NCBI GenBank assembly: GCA_021832305.1
Contig: JAKBLB010000010.1
Span: 1-64,000, forward strand
Source: Pseudomonadota bacterium
Lineage (GTDB): Bacteria > Pseudomonadota > Gammaproteobacteria > Burkholderiales > Ferrovaceae
Length of the DNA: 64,000 nt
Direction: 5' to 3'
Positions within the stretch are counted from its first letter, which is position 1; the number at the start of each line of letters is the position of its first letter. Position numbers and translations under genes: made by a program. Shown piece by piece: positions 1 to 10,947 of the stretch. Under the pieces are notes generated by a model. It saw nothing but the letters and a program-made list of their open reading frames with translations. It was not told where the DNA came from and searched no databases.

Positions 1-375
1 CTTCCGCCCGAGGCTTTCGAACTCCTGAATCTGAACGCCCAGGCGGTACTGGTGGATGTTCGTACGCAAGCGGAGTGGGACTGGGTCGGATCCGTGCCCG
101 GAGCGGTGCATGTGGAATGGCAGTCTTATCCCATGGGCGTGCGCAACGAATCGTTTCTGGATACTTTGCGTGAACGGGTTCCTGAAGAGGCGCTGGTGCT
201 CTTTTTGTGCCGTTCCGGTGCCCGGTCCCACGCAGCGGCGGAGGTGGCTACTTCCGTGGGCTGGACGGGATGCTACAACATTCTTCAGGGTTTCGAGGGG
301 GATCGCGACCCGCAGGGGCACCGCGGTCATCTGAATGGATGGCAGGCTGCCGGGTTGCCCTGGAAACAGAGTTGA
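1..375 (+). CDS. rhodanese-like domain protein, 5' end outside the window
   Basis: The frame is open from base 1, so the true start lies upstream. The fragment covers most of a single rhodanese fold: a DVR motif near the beginning and the active-site loop CRSGARS, whose cysteine would carry the persulfide. Single-domain rhodaneses of this type move sulfane sulfur between thiols, but the physiological acceptor cannot be read from sequence. The TGA stop overlaps the ATG of aroE by one base, so the two are probably co-transcribed and translationally coupled. Family assignment is firm; the specific role is unknown. Confidence 0.85.
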   Translation, partial: LPPEAFELLNLNAQAVLVDVRTQAEWDWVGSVPGAVHVEWQSYPMGVRNESFLDTLRERVPEEALVLFLCRSGARSHAAAEVATSVGWTGCYNILQGFEGDRDPQGHRGHLNGWQAAGLPWKQS

Positions 376-1205
376 TGGATCGGTACGGGGTGATCGGACA
401 CCCGATTCGGCACAGCCGTTCTCCCGCCATTCATCGAGATTTTGCCCTTCTGACGGGACAGTCTCTCAGTTATGAGCGGATCGAAGGAACACTGGAGGGT
501 TTTGAAGGCGAGGTTACCCGCTTCTTTGCGGCGGGAGGACTGGGTTTGAATGTGACCCTGCCCTTCAAGGAGCGCGCCTTCGCCTTGGCGGCGCAGAGAT
601 CGCCGCGCGCTCAGGTGGCGCGTGCGGCCAACACCCTGGGGATGACGACCGAGGGGACGCTTTGGGCCGACAATACGGATGGTGAGGGGTTGGTTCGCGA
701 TATGACCCTGAATCTGGGCGTGACCCTCGCGGGTTCACGGGTGCTGGTTCTGGGTGCGGGAGGGGCTGCACGGGGCATCGTGCAGCCCTTGCTGAAGGCG
801 GGGATCGCGCAACTGGATATCGCCAACCGGACCTTGATGCGGGCGCAGACCCTGGTCCGCGAACTGGAGTCGGTTTCCAGCGAAGTTCCCTGCCATGCGT
901 TTTCCTGGAGCGAGATACCTGGGCACCTTTATGAAGTGGTCATCAATGCCACGTCTACGGCGGTGGCAGGCGATATGCCCTCACTCCCGGCAGCGTTATT
1001 CGACCAGAGAACCCTGGCTTATGATCTGGGCTACGGCAAAGGTACGACCCCGTTTCTGGAACTGGCCAGGCAGGCAGGAGCAGGCCGGACGGAGGATGGA
1101 TTGGGGATGCTGGTGGAACAGGCTGCCGAATCCTTCTATTTGTGGCGCGGCATACGTCCCCCCGGCGCAGAGGTATTACGCGCGCTGCGCGCCGCATGTC
1201 ACTGA
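375..1205 (+). CDS. aroE: shikimate dehydrogenase (NADP+)
   Basis: Reduces 3-dehydroshikimate to shikimate with NADPH in the cytosolic shikimate pathway. The 276-residue product has the usual AroE length. Visible motifs are the shikimate-binding HSRSP near residue 13, NVTLPFK with the catalytic lysine at about residue 65, NTDG with the conserved aspartate at about 102, and the dinucleotide-binding GAGGAA at 127-132. The ATG at 375 was chosen because the protein then begins directly with the YGVIGHP strand seen in the family; the longer open frame upstream is overlap with the rhodanese gene. It overlaps mtgA by 10 bases. Confidence 0.96.
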   Translation: MDRYGVIGHPIRHSRSPAIHRDFALLTGQSLSYERIEGTLEGFEGEVTRFFAAGGLGLNVTLPFKERAFALAAQRSPRAQVARAANTLGMTTEGTLWADNTDGEGLVRDMTLNLGVTLAGSRVLVLGAGGAARGIVQPLLKAGIAQLDIANRTLMRAQTLVRELESVSSEVPCHAFSWSEIPGHLYEVVINATSTAVAGDMPSLPAALFDQRTLAYDLGYGKGTTPFLELARQAGAGRTEDGLGMLVEQAAESFYLWRGIRPPGAEVLRALRAACH

Positions 1206-1924
1206 ACGGGGCGCTTCTGGCTGGGCGCAAGGGATTTGTGGCCTGGATCTGGCTCGGGATGAAGTGGATCCTGCTGATGGGTTTCCTGTGGGAAACCTTC
1301 ATTTTTGCACAGGTTTTATGGTGGCGGACCCATAACCCTGATCAGACGTCATTCATGCGTGCGCGCGCCGCCTCTCTCCAGTCTCAACGGCGCCCTCCCC
1401 TCTTCCCCCATCCCTGGGTTCCTTACCAGGGGATTCCAAACACCCTGAAGCAGGCGGTGGTGGCGGCCGAGGACAGTCACTTCATGGCCCACCACGGGTT
1501 CGATTGGGAAGGCATCCGACAGGCGTACCAACGAGATTTGAAACATCACCGGTTCGTGGCAGGCGGGTCCACCCTGACCCAGCAACTGGCCAAGAACCTG
1601 TTTTTGTCCGAACAGAGAAGTTTATGGCGCAAGGGCCAGGAAGCGCTGATCACGGTGATGCTTGAAGCGACCTGGAGCAAGCGGCGCATTCTTGAGGTTT
1701 ACCTCAATACCATCGAGTGGGGAGATGGCATCTTTGGGTGTGCCGCCGCCGCTCAGCACTATTTTCATGAGCCGGTCCGGGACTTGACGCCCGCGCAGTC
1801 CGCGCGTCTGGCTTCCATGATCTCCCGTCCGCGCTTCTATGAGGGTCATGGCAATAGCCTTCGTTTACAGGACAAGACCGACCGGATCGAGAACCGCAGA
1901 AGTCAGGTGGCGATTCCCGATTAG
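1196..1924 (+). CDS. mtgA: monofunctional biosynthetic peptidoglycan transglycosylase
   Basis: A GT51-family glycosyltransferase that polymerises lipid II into glycan strands on the periplasmic face of the inner membrane. The 242-residue product has one N-terminal membrane segment at about residues 14-40 and then the catalytic domain: AAEDSHF with the catalytic glutamate at about 92, and GGSTLTQQLAKNLFL. No transpeptidase domain follows, which separates it from class A PBPs. The ATG at 1196 overlaps the end of aroE by 10 bases, as is common for aroE-mtgA pairs in betaproteobacteria. It converges on the histone-like gene 18 bases away. Confidence 0.95.
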   Translation: MSLNGALLAGRKGFVAWIWLGMKWILLMGFLWETFIFAQVLWWRTHNPDQTSFMRARAASLQSQRRPPLFPHPWVPYQGIPNTLKQAVVAAEDSHFMAHHGFDWEGIRQAYQRDLKHHRFVAGGSTLTQQLAKNLFLSEQRSLWRKGQEALITVMLEATWSKRRILEVYLNTIEWGDGIFGCAAAAQHYFHEPVRDLTPAQSARLASMISRPRFYEGHGNSLRLQDKTDRIENRRSQVAIPD

Positions 1925-1942
1925 GCACGGCGGTCTCCCCCC

Positions 1943-2617
1943 TCAAGTCATGGGTTTGATCAGGGGAGGAAGGGTTTTGGGGGTACGAGGGCGACGAGGC
2001 GCTTTGGGGGAAGATACGGCGCTGGTGTCTGGAGAAACAATGGGCGGTTGCGCGGGCGCTGCGCGTTTTCTGCGCGCGGCAGGGACCGGTGGGACGGAAG
2101 GAGCTTTTTTGACAGGAGTTCGGCGTGTCTTGCGCTCGGCCAGCGGTGGCGTGGCAACTTCCACGGGTGCAGAAACCCGCCGAGCGCGCTTGGCGGGGGG
2201 GGTGACACTATTTTCGGGGAGTGAAGGCGTTTCCTTGCGGCGGCGGGGCTTCGCGGCAGAGGGGCTGGGCAGGGCCTCTGCAGATTTCTTCTTCCGGGGG
2301 GAAGGAGAAGGCTTGGCGGGGGCCGTGACTTCGGCGGGGGTGAATTCCTCGGAGACGGTATCGACCAGAGTGACTACCGCCGCGACATCCCCGAGTTCCT
2401 GCGCGGCCTTGCGCGCTTTTTTCTCGGCCTTCCTGGCTTTCTTGCCGGATTTCTTTTCCGCTTTTTTGGTTTTCTTACCTTTTTTCTCTTTCTCGATTTC
2501 TGGACCGCCCTGGGATTTTTCCTTTTTCGCGGCTTTTTTCTTACTCTTTTTGAGTTCCAAAAGGACTTCGGACTCGGGGGACTGCAGAGCGGATGAGGAT
2601 TTCTTTGCGGTGACCAT
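1943..2617 (-). CDS. lysine/alanine/proline-rich histone H1-like protein
   Basis: A 224-residue low-complexity protein. The N-terminal third is almost entirely lysine, alanine and glutamate (repeats such as KKAAKKEK and KKARKAEKKARKAA); the rest is rich in proline, arginine and serine with PRRP/RKTRR-type basic clusters. This composition is typical of bacterial H1-like DNA-binding proteins and of AlgP-like tails, but there is no folded domain to confirm it. I chose the ATG at 2617 because AGGGG lies six bases upstream; the ATG at 2650 has no ribosome binding site. It lies downstream of lysA in the same orientation. Nucleoid binding is an inference from composition. Confidence 0.7.
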   Translation of the reverse strand: MVTAKKSSSALQSPESEVLLELKKSKKKAAKKEKSQGGPEIEKEKKGKKTKKAEKKSGKKARKAEKKARKAAQELGDVAAVVTLVDTVSEEFTPAEVTAPAKPSPSPRKKKSAEALPSPSAAKPRRRKETPSLPENSVTPPAKRARRVSAPVEVATPPLAERKTRRTPVKKAPSVPPVPAARRKRAAPAQPPIVSPDTSAVSSPKAPRRPRTPKTLPPLIKPMT

Positions 2618-2701
2618 GACGAACCCCTGCACGAGAAGTGTGGAGGTCATTGTAGGCCGAATTCTTCCTTTCGTACAGAGGCGAACAAGGAGGGGCGTGA
2701 C

Positions 2702-3964
2702 TCAGGGCAATTCATGCTGGATCAAGTCTGCGTAGGTTTCCCGGCGGCGGATCACCGTGGTCAGGGATCCATTGACCAGTACCTCGGGGAGGAGTGGACG
2801 GGCATTGTAGCGAGAAGACATGGAGGCCCCATAGGCGCCGCAGGAAAGAATGGCCAGCAGGTCACCCGCCTGTACATCGAGTACGCGTTCTGTGCCCAGC
2901 ACATCGGTGGATTCGCAGACGGGACCCACGATATCCACCTTCTGATCCGTTTTTCGGGGCGCATCGACGGGAACGATTTCATGCCAGGCCTGATAGAGGG
3001 AGGGACGCATCAGATCGTTCATGCCGGCATCGACGATCACCAATTGACGTTCCGGAATGCTTTTCAGGTACTCCACGCGCGTCAGGAGCAGGCCGGCATT
3101 GCCGACGATGCGTCGTCCGGGTTCAAAGAGCAGGCGTCCCCGGAACTGACTGAAACGCGGTTTCAATGCGCTCGCATAGTCGGACAGGGAGAGAGGGTTT
3201 TCATCCCGGTAACAAATGCCTACGCCACCCCCAAGATCGATGTGTTCCAAATGAATGTCTTCTTCGGCGAGTTGGTGCACGAGGTCGAGAATTTTATCGG
3301 TGGCTTCAAGAAAAGGTTCCAGCGTGGTGATCTGGGATCCGATATGACAGTCGATACCGACGATTTTCAGGTGAGGAAGTTTCTTCGCCTCCCGATACAG
3401 GGCCAGTGCATCGGTCGCGGGCACACCGAATTTGCTGGTACGCAATCCTGTGGCGATGTATGGGTGGGTCCGTGCATCGACCTCCGGATTGACCCTCAGG
3501 GAGACGGGCGCAGTCACCGCCAACCGGGTAGCGCGTTCGGACAGTCGCCGGAGTTCGGCGGCGGATTCCACGTTGAAACAGAGGATCCCGGCCATCAATG
3601 CTTCATCGATCTCCTGCCGGGACTTGGCGACCCCTGAAAATACGATGCGGCGCGGGTCTCCACCGGCTTGCAACACGCGGAACAACTCTCCTCCGGACAC
3701 GATATCGAAACCGGCACCCTGCGCGGCGAGGAGGCGCAGAAGAGACAGATTGGCATTGGCCTTGACGGCGTAGCAGACGAGGGTATCCAAGGATTGAAAG
3801 GCGTCCCGGTACTCCTGATAAGACTGGAGCAGGACGGATTGGGAATACACATAGCAGGGGGTCCCATAGCGTTCGGCGACCTCGTTCAAGGAAACCGACT
3901 CCAGCATCAGGGTGCCATCGGTGGGCGAACGGTATGGGCCAAAAACGGTGAGAGGTCGGGACAT
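2702..3964 (-). CDS. lysA: diaminopimelate decarboxylase
   Basis: Decarboxylates meso-diaminopimelate to L-lysine, the last step of lysine synthesis, using pyridoxal phosphate. The 420-residue protein is the usual size. Motifs of fold-type III decarboxylases are present: YAVKAN with the PLP lysine at about residue 68, CHIGSQ, the glycine-rich DLGGG, EPGR, and the substrate-binding GPVCESTD. The start at 3964 gives the short strand preceding LNEVAERYGTPCYVY seen in other LysA proteins; the longer open frame runs through lptM in another frame. It follows the lptM-like gene by 11 bases and probably shares a transcript with argH. Confidence 0.96.
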   Translation of the reverse strand: MSRPLTVFGPYRSPTDGTLMLESVSLNEVAERYGTPCYVYSQSVLLQSYQEYRDAFQSLDTLVCYAVKANANLSLLRLLAAQGAGFDIVSGGELFRVLQAGGDPRRIVFSGVAKSRQEIDEALMAGILCFNVESAAELRRLSERATRLAVTAPVSLRVNPEVDARTHPYIATGLRTSKFGVPATDALALYREAKKLPHLKIVGIDCHIGSQITTLEPFLEATDKILDLVHQLAEEDIHLEHIDLGGGVGICYRDENPLSLSDYASALKPRFSQFRGRLLFEPGRRIVGNAGLLLTRVEYLKSIPERQLVIVDAGMNDLMRPSLYQAWHEIVPVDAPRKTDQKVDIVGPVCESTDVLGTERVLDVQAGDLLAILSCGAYGASMSSRYNARPLLPEVLVNGSLTTVIRRRETYADLIQHELP

Positions 3965-3975
3965 GGCGGTCTGCG

Positions 3976-4203
3976 TCAAGGAGAAGTTTGAGGGGGGACA
4001 GGATTGGTGGAAGAAGAGGGCGAAGTTCCCGAAGGTGCCGGAGCAGGCGCTGGCACGGTGGCTGAAACCGGCGTTTCTCCAGGAGGCAGAAAGAGCCCAC
4101 CCTTGAGTCCACATCCCGACAGGGACAGGCACAGCAGGCCGCACCATGTCCAGAACCCCGAACGCACTCCCCTTGCGCGGGGATGGAAGTTACTCACCCC
4201 CAT
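3976..4203 (-). CDS. lptM: small LptM/YifL-like outer-membrane lipoprotein
   Basis: A 75-residue precursor with a basic N-terminus, a hydrophobic stretch and a lipobox-like LSGC; the acylated cysteine would be residue 31 and is followed by GLKGGLFLP, close to the CGLKGPLY motif of the LptM (YifL) family. The C-terminal half is proline/serine-rich and probably disordered. In E. coli LptM assists assembly of the LptDE complex. The position directly upstream of lysA is the conserved one for this family, and the start overlaps the end of argH by 14 bases. The name rests on lipobox, motif and context, not on a search. Confidence 0.8.
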   Translation of the reverse strand: MGVSNFHPRARGVRSGFWTWCGLLCLSLSGCGLKGGLFLPPGETPVSATVPAPAPAPSGTSPSSSTNPVPPQTSP

Positions 4204-5590
4204 GATCCCAGCGCTGCCGTGCTTCCTGAAGGGCGGAACGGACCCGGGCAGGGGCCGTTCCGCCAGGAATGTCGCGACTGGCGACCGAACCTTCCAAAGT
4301 CAGCACCTCATGGACGTCGGATTCGATGGTGGAAGAAAAGGTTTGGAGCGTGGTCAGGGGCAGATCAGCCAGATCACAGCCTTCGGATTCAGCATGACGT
4401 ACGGCACGCGCCACAACTTCGTGGGCATCCCGAAAGGGGGTCCCTTTTTTGACCAGATAATCGGCCAGATCGGTGGCAGTGGAAAATCCTTCCTGCGCTG
4501 CCTGACGCAAGGCGGCTTCATTGACCTGCACATCGCCCATCATTTCAGCATAGACGATCAGGGTTTGAGACAGCGTTTCCACGGTATCGAAGAGCGGCTC
4601 CTTATCCTCCTGATTGTCCTTGTTGTAAGCCAGAGGTTGTCCTTTCATGAGGACCAGCAAGCCCATGAGATGCCCGATGACGCGTCCGGATTTGCCGCGC
4701 ACCAGTTCAGGCACGTCAGGGTTGCGTTTTTGGGGCATGATCGAGGAACCCGTGCAGAAGGCATCGCCGATCCGGACGAAATTGAAGCGTGGGCTCATCC
4801 ACAGGATCAGTTCTTCGGACAGACGGGACAGATGGACCATCAGCAAGGAAGCTGCGGCACAATATTCGATGGCGAAGTCGCGGTCGGAAACGGCATCCAG
4901 AGAGTTGCGACAGAGACCTTCGAATCCCAGTAACTCGGCGACCCGTTCGCGTCGGATGGGATAGCTGGTCCCCGCCAGGGCTGCGGCACCCAGGGGAAGC
5001 TGGTTGACCCGTTGGCGGCAGTCTGTCAGACGTTGGCGATCCCGCCCCAGCATTTCCACATAGGCCAGCAGATGGTGGGCAAAGGAGACGGGTTGTGCCA
5101 CCTGCAAATGCGTAAACCCGGGCATGAGCGTGTCCACATGCCCTTCTGCCAGACAGATCAGGGCGCACTGAAGGGTGCGCAGTTGAATCTGGTGCTGATC
5201 GATGGCGGCCCGCAGATAGAGGCGGATGTCGGTGGCCACTTGATCGTTGCGCGAGCGTCCGGTATGAAGGCGTTTGCCTGCATCTCCCACCAGTTGGGTG
5301 AGTCGTTTTTCGATATTGAGGTGGACGTCCTCATCGTCCAAAGTCCAGGGAAACCGATCCTGTTCCACTTCCTGGCGAATCACCGCCAAACCCTGCCGAA
5401 TGGCAGAAAAATCGTCTTCCGTCAGGATGCCGACCTCGCACAACATCTGGGCATGAGCCAGAGAGCCCTGAATATCATAGGTCGCCAGTCGTTTGTCGAA
5501 AAGCACCGATGCCGTGTAACGCTTGACGGTTTCGGCGACGGGGACACTGAAACGTCCGGACCAGGATTTTGGAGTGTCGGAAGAAGTCAT
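4190..5590 (-). CDS. argH: argininosuccinate lyase
   Basis: Splits argininosuccinate to arginine and fumarate, the last step of arginine synthesis. The 466-residue product carries the fumarase/aspartase superfamily signature [12 protein letters not shown], with the catalytic serine in its flexible loop, and the family motifs TGRSRNDQ and GFTHLQ. I use the ATG at 5590; the TTG codon just before it extends the frame but has no advantage. The upstream region lacks a strong Shine-Dalgarno sequence. argH, lptM and lysA are nearly contiguous on the minus strand, a frequent proteobacterial arrangement. Confidence 0.97.
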   Translation of the reverse strand: MTSSDTPKSWSGRFSVPVAETVKRYTASVLFDKRLATYDIQGSLAHAQMLCEVGILTEDDFSAIRQGLAVIRQEVEQDRFPWTLDDEDVHLNIEKRLTQLVGDAGKRLHTGRSRNDQVATDIRLYLRAAIDQHQIQLRTLQCALICLAEGHVDTLMPGFTHLQVAQPVSFAHHLLAYVEMLGRDRQRLTDCRQRVNQLPLGAAALAGTSYPIRRERVAELLGFEGLCRNSLDAVSDRDFAIEYCAAASLLMVHLSRLSEELILWMSPRFNFVRIGDAFCTGSSIMPQKRNPDVPELVRGKSGRVIGHLMGLLVLMKGQPLAYNKDNQEDKEPLFDTVETLSQTLIVYAEMMGDVQVNEAALRQAAQEGFSTATDLADYLVKKGTPFRDAHEVVARAVRHAESEGCDLADLPLTTLQTFSSTIESDVHEVLTLEGSVASRDIPGGTAPARVRSALQEARQRWDHGGE

Positions 5591-5619
5591 CAAAGGCTCG
5601 AACAGAAGGTAACCGTCCC

Positions 5620-5648
5620 ATTATAAATCAGACCGCCCCCTTTACCTA
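5620..5648 (-). promoter_or_regulatory. candidate sigma-70 promoter for argH-lptM-lysA
   Basis: On the minus strand a perfect TATAAT (5620-5625) follows, after 17 bases, a weak TAGGTA -35 (5643-5648). It lies about 30 bases upstream of argH and just past the terminator of groEL. The -10 match is good, the -35 poor, so this is a candidate only. Confidence 0.45.
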
Positions 5649-5673
5649 TCAAACGGGTAGGATCAAATAGGAA

Positions 5674-5706
5674 AAACCCCCTTCAGACATGGTCTGAAGG
5701 GGGTTT
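5674..5706 (-). terminator. rho-independent terminator of the groESL operon
   Basis: A perfect 15-bp inverted repeat (arms 5674-5688 and 5692-5706) with a three-base loop lies 46 bases past the groEL stop. On the minus strand the second arm ends in GGGGG followed by five T residues, the classic form of an intrinsic terminator for groEL transcription. It insulates groESL from argH. Confidence 0.93.
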
Positions 5707-5751
5707 GGCGCAACACTCCGGAATGAAACACCGGAGAGAACGACAGGGAAA

Positions 5752-7754
<2,003 letters not shown>

Positions 7755-7793
7755 ACGACGATTCTCCATGTTGAGAAAATAATTGAGGCAGGA

Positions 7794-7820
7794 TTAGCAC
7801 TCGTCAAGTGCGAGTGCTAA
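7794..7820 (-). promoter_or_regulatory. CIRCE operator (HrcA binding site)
   Basis: TTAGCACTC (7794-7802), nine spacer bases, then GAGTGCTAA (7812-7820): a perfect match to the CIRCE consensus. It lies immediately after the -10 of the groES promoter. It implies that HrcA represses groESL and that heat shock relieves this; hrcA is not in the window. Confidence 0.96.
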
Positions 7821-7821
7821 C

Positions 7822-7850
7822 AGTGTATGGGCGTCTTCGAAGGTTTTCAA
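7822..7850 (-). promoter_or_regulatory. sigma-70 promoter of groESL
   Basis: On the minus strand, -35 TTGAAA (7845-7850), a 17-base spacer and -10 TACACT (7822-7827). The CIRCE repeat begins one base downstream, covering the expected transcription start, so HrcA binding would block initiation. Confidence 0.75.
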
Positions 7851-7909
7851 GGGGAAGGGTATAAAAATCCTCCAAAACCCGGCGGTCTTCGGAAGATCTT
7901 TATATCCAA

Positions 7910-9493
7910 TTGAGTAAAAACGAAATTATAAATAAATTTGGCAGGCTTGTCTGGGGAATGTGGATCCTGGCCTTGGGTGGGATATCCTGCGCTGGCCCTG
8001 AGCCCTCTTCCACCGCTTCTCAGGAACTTCCTCAAACCCTGCGTCAGGCACTGGCCCAGGCCGGGGTTCCGGCTTCAGAGATTTCGGTCGTGGTCTGGGG
8101 TATCAACGAACCCCGTCCCCGCCTGGCTTGGGAGGCTCAAACGCCCCGCAATCCAGCCTCCGTCATGAAATTGGTGACGACCTTGGCGGCCCTGGAAAAT
8201 TGGGGCCCTGCCAAAACATGGCGCACGGAAGTTCGCGTGCCTCGTTTGGAGGCACAGAGGGGACAGGGACCCTTCGGAGTGATCGGAGTGGGAGATCCGG
8301 GACTGACGCTGGAACGTTGGCAGGAACTTTGGCGTCAAGTGTATCAACAGGGGGTCCACCAACTGTCGGGACCGGTTCGTTTCGATCAGAGTGGGTTTGT
8401 CTCCCCGGAGTCATCCCCTGAAACATTTGATCAGGAAGGTTTTCGAGCCTACAACGTCGTTCCCCGTGCCTTGCAGGTGGGACAGCAGACCCAGTGGTGG
8501 TTCATTCGTCCCGGGGAGCGGGCTGGCGAGCCGCTCCGGATCTGGCCGGAATTCCCTTTTCCCCGGATCATGCTGCGCAACCGGACCCACACCGTCAGCG
8601 GCCCCTGCCCTGCCCTGTGGCGTTCGGGTTTGCGCTATGCCATTCGCGCCAAATTTCCCGGAAAGGCGCCGATCTCTCATCCCGATAACCGCCTGGATAC
8701 CGGGGTGATTCTGGAGTTGACGGGGACCATGCCACAGGATTGCGGTGTTCAGGTCATGGGTTTTTCCTTGCTCACCAATCCCGCCTATCTCGATTCCTCC
8801 TTCCGGACCTTGTGGCACGAGTTGGGAGGAACGTTTACGGGGACCCTGGAGCAGGGTGCCGTGCCCAGTGACTGGCCCGTGCTGGCGTCCAGCGAATCTC
8901 CCGCTTTGATCGAGTTGCTCCTGCAAATGAACAAGAACAGCAATAACGTGGTGGCACGAACCCTGTTGCTCGATCTGGCGATGAGCGGATCGAATGCCGC
9001 CAACGCGGCGACGGAGTCGGGCGGTCGAGCCAAAGTCTTTCAGATTCTGGCGGAGCGAGGGTTGGATTTTCCTGAAATGGTGCTGGAGAATGGTGCCGGG
9101 TTATCGCGCAAGGCGCGTATTTCTGCGGAACACCTGGCGCGTTTGCTCCTCTGGATGCAGGAGAAAAGTCTTTATGGGAATGAATTCATGGCCACCCTGC
9201 CGCTGGTGAACGTGGATGGAACGCTGCGTCATTCCTTTGATGATCCACGATTGCACGCCCGCTTTCATCTCAAGAGCGGTACGTTGGACGGCGTAAAAGC
9301 CCTGGCGGGTTACGGGCTGGATGCGCAAGACCATTGGGTGGCGGTAGTCTTTCTGGCCAACGGAACAGGGGCAGAAAGTACGGTAGCGGTTCAGGAAGCC
9401 TTGCTCCGCTGGATCCGTACTGAATCAAAAATACCACAGTCCGGCACTGTTTCGGATACAAGGGTATTGTCTGAACCAAACCCCTTGCGCTAA
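7910..9493 (+). CDS. dacB: D-alanyl-D-alanine carboxypeptidase/endopeptidase (PBP4 type)
   Basis: Peptidase family S13 penicillin-binding protein acting on peptidoglycan cross-links in the periplasm. Up to 527 residues, with a hydrophobic N-terminus, the acyl-serine motif SVMK at about 84-87, the SNN motif in KNSNNVVAR, and KSG in place of the usual KTG near the C-terminus. The long insertion between the first two motifs is typical of PBP4. The start is uncertain: the open frame begins with TTG at 7910, without a good ribosome binding site; ATG at 7958 would leave only a short signal sequence. A cysteine in GGISCAG might be lipidated, but the lipobox is imperfect. Confidence 0.88.
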   Translation: MSKNEIINKFGRLVWGMWILALGGISCAGPEPSSTASQELPQTLRQALAQAGVPASEISVVVWGINEPRPRLAWEAQTPRNPASVMKLVTTLAALENWGPAKTWRTEVRVPRLEAQRGQGPFGVIGVGDPGLTLERWQELWRQVYQQGVHQLSGPVRFDQSGFVSPESSPETFDQEGFRAYNVVPRALQVGQQTQWWFIRPGERAGEPLRIWPEFPFPRIMLRNRTHTVSGPCPALWRSGLRYAIRAKFPGKAPISHPDNRLDTGVILELTGTMPQDCGVQVMGFSLLTNPAYLDSSFRTLWHELGGTFTGTLEQGAVPSDWPVLASSESPALIELLLQMNKNSNNVVARTLLLDLAMSGSNAANAATESGGRAKVFQILAERGLDFPEMVLENGAGLSRKARISAEHLARLLLWMQEKSLYGNEFMATLPLVNVDGTLRHSFDDPRLHARFHLKSGTLDGVKALAGYGLDAQDHWVAVVFLANGTGAESTVAVQEALLRWIRTESKIPQSGTVSDTRVLSEPNPLR

Positions 9494-9550
9494 CATGGAA
9501 AGTGTAGAAGTATCACTGGGGGATGGCGTCCGCCATCGGGAGAGATCGTC

Positions 9551-10048
9551 ATGAAAAAGGGTATGCAGGGAGTGGGTGTGCTCCTCCTCATGATGCAATC
9601 GGCTTTGGCTCAGGAGCAGGGAAATGGCTGGTTTTCCGGGATCAGTGCCTTGCCCTTTTCGGTGCAATGGAATACGGAACTGGCTCCGGAAGGGAGTGCA
9701 TTGTCCAGTCATATGCGCAGTGAAGGATTGGGGGGTTCGGAGACTTCCGGGCTTTCCCGCAGTTGGGTCCTGGGCGGTACGGGAACCCTGCCTTTGGGAG
9801 ACCGCCTGGCCCTGACGGGAAGTCTGGCAACCATTCGCAATCAAGGAATGGGCAGCGCTGCCAATACGTCGACGGTGGGATTGTATGATGCCTTGCCTTA
9901 CAACATGACAGGCCTGGGGATGCATTACGATCTCAGTCAGCGTTTGCGCTTTCAAGGGGGTTGGGATCACTACCAGTTGAATTACAACCGGATCAACGGC
10001 AATTCCAACATCGATTTGTTGTCGCTGGGGCTGCGTTACGGATTTTGA
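9551..10048 (+). CDS. small outer-membrane beta-barrel-like protein
   Basis: A 165-residue precursor with a clear signal peptide (MKK, hydrophobic core, cleavage after ALA near residue 20). The mature part alternates polar and hydrophobic residues in strand-like segments, such as GLGMHYDLSQRLRFQGGWDHYQLNY and the closing LLSLGLRYGF; the terminal phenylalanine is the usual outer-membrane insertion signal. This fits an eight-stranded OmpA/OmpW-like porin-type fold, but I recognise no specific family. GGGAGAG lies just upstream of the ATG. It converges on ubiA. Confidence 0.72.
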   Translation: MKKGMQGVGVLLLMMQSALAQEQGNGWFSGISALPFSVQWNTELAPEGSALSSHMRSEGLGGSETSGLSRSWVLGGTGTLPLGDRLALTGSLATIRNQGMGSAANTSTVGLYDALPYNMTGLGMHYDLSQRLRFQGGWDHYQLNYNRINGNSNIDLLSLGLRYGF

Positions 10049-10091
10049 AGCAAATGTCACGCGTCCTCGGGGGCGGGCGTGATCGTCGTCT

Positions 10092-10943
10092 TTACCGCAT
10101 GGCGTAGGATAAGAAAATTCCTCCAAAGATGGTGGCGCCAAACCAGGTGTTGTGCAGAAAAGCGCGCAGACACTGGGCGCGTGCGCGGGTGCGGATCAAG
10201 GTGTAATGAAAACTGGCCACGCCTGCTGCGCCGCATAGTCCCCCATAAAAAAATACGCCCAAATGAAAGTGCCAGCCTGTCCAGCCTAGCAGGAGCAGGC
10301 AAAGTCCGTAGAACATCATGATCAGGATCACGTCCCGGTCCCCGAAGAGGAGCGCCGTGGAATGAATTCCCAGGGGACGATCGTCTTCCCGATCCACCAT
10401 GGCGTATTCGGTGTCGTAGGCCAGAGTCCAGCAGGTGTTGGCCAGCAGCAGTACCCAGGCGGAACCGGGCACCTGACCGAGTTCGGCCGCGAAAGCCATG
10501 GGGATGCCGAAACCAAAGGCAATGCCCAGATAGGCTTGAGGGAGAGGAAAAAATCGTTTGGTCAGAGGGTAACTGGCGGCCAGAAAAAGAGCGGGTAGGG
10601 AAAGTAGCAGGGTCAGCGTATTGCGGGTCAGAACCAGGGCAAAGGCACACAGACTCAGGAGAAGCGCCAGCACGAGGGCTTCCTTGACACTGACTTCCCC
10701 GCTGGCCAAAGGACGCAAACGGGTTCGGGCAACATGGGGATCCACCTTGCGGTCTGCAATATCATTCATGACACAGCCAGCTGAGCGCATCAGCAGGGTC
10801 CCGAGGGAGAAGACGAGCAGATTGGACAGGGAGGGGTGACCCTGGCTGGCCAACCACAGGGCCCAGAGCGTGGGCCACAGTAACAGTAGGGTACCGATGG
10901 GTTTGTCCATCCGGGTCAGGCGCCACCATGCGTTCCAGTTCAT
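10092..10943 (-). CDS. ubiA: 4-hydroxybenzoate octaprenyltransferase
   Basis: Membrane prenyltransferase that attaches the polyprenyl tail to 4-hydroxybenzoate in ubiquinone synthesis. The 283-residue protein has multiple hydrophobic segments and both aspartate-rich metal/diphosphate-binding motifs of the UbiA superfamily: NDIADRKVD with the following RPLASG, and DTEYAMVDREDD. Start at the ATG at 10943. It follows recG by 4 bases on the minus strand, so it may be expressed with recG. No ubiC (chorismate lyase) is seen beside it. Confidence 0.96.
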   Translation of the reverse strand: MNWNAWWRLTRMDKPIGTLLLLWPTLWALWLASQGHPSLSNLLVFSLGTLLMRSAGCVMNDIADRKVDPHVARTRLRPLASGEVSVKEALVLALLLSLCAFALVLTRNTLTLLLSLPALFLAASYPLTKRFFPLPQAYLGIAFGFGIPMAFAAELGQVPGSAWVLLLANTCWTLAYDTEYAMVDREDDRPLGIHSTALLFGDRDVILIMMFYGLCLLLLGWTGWHFHLGVFFYGGLCGAAGVASFHYTLIRTRARAQCLRAFLHNTWFGATIFGGIFLSYAMR

Positions 10944-10947
10944 GAGT

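Noticed and set aside
10057-10082. TCACGC...GCGTGA inverted repeat between the outer-membrane protein gene and ubiA as a terminator
   Set aside because: Stem of six pairs with a 14-base loop and no T run; too weak to call.
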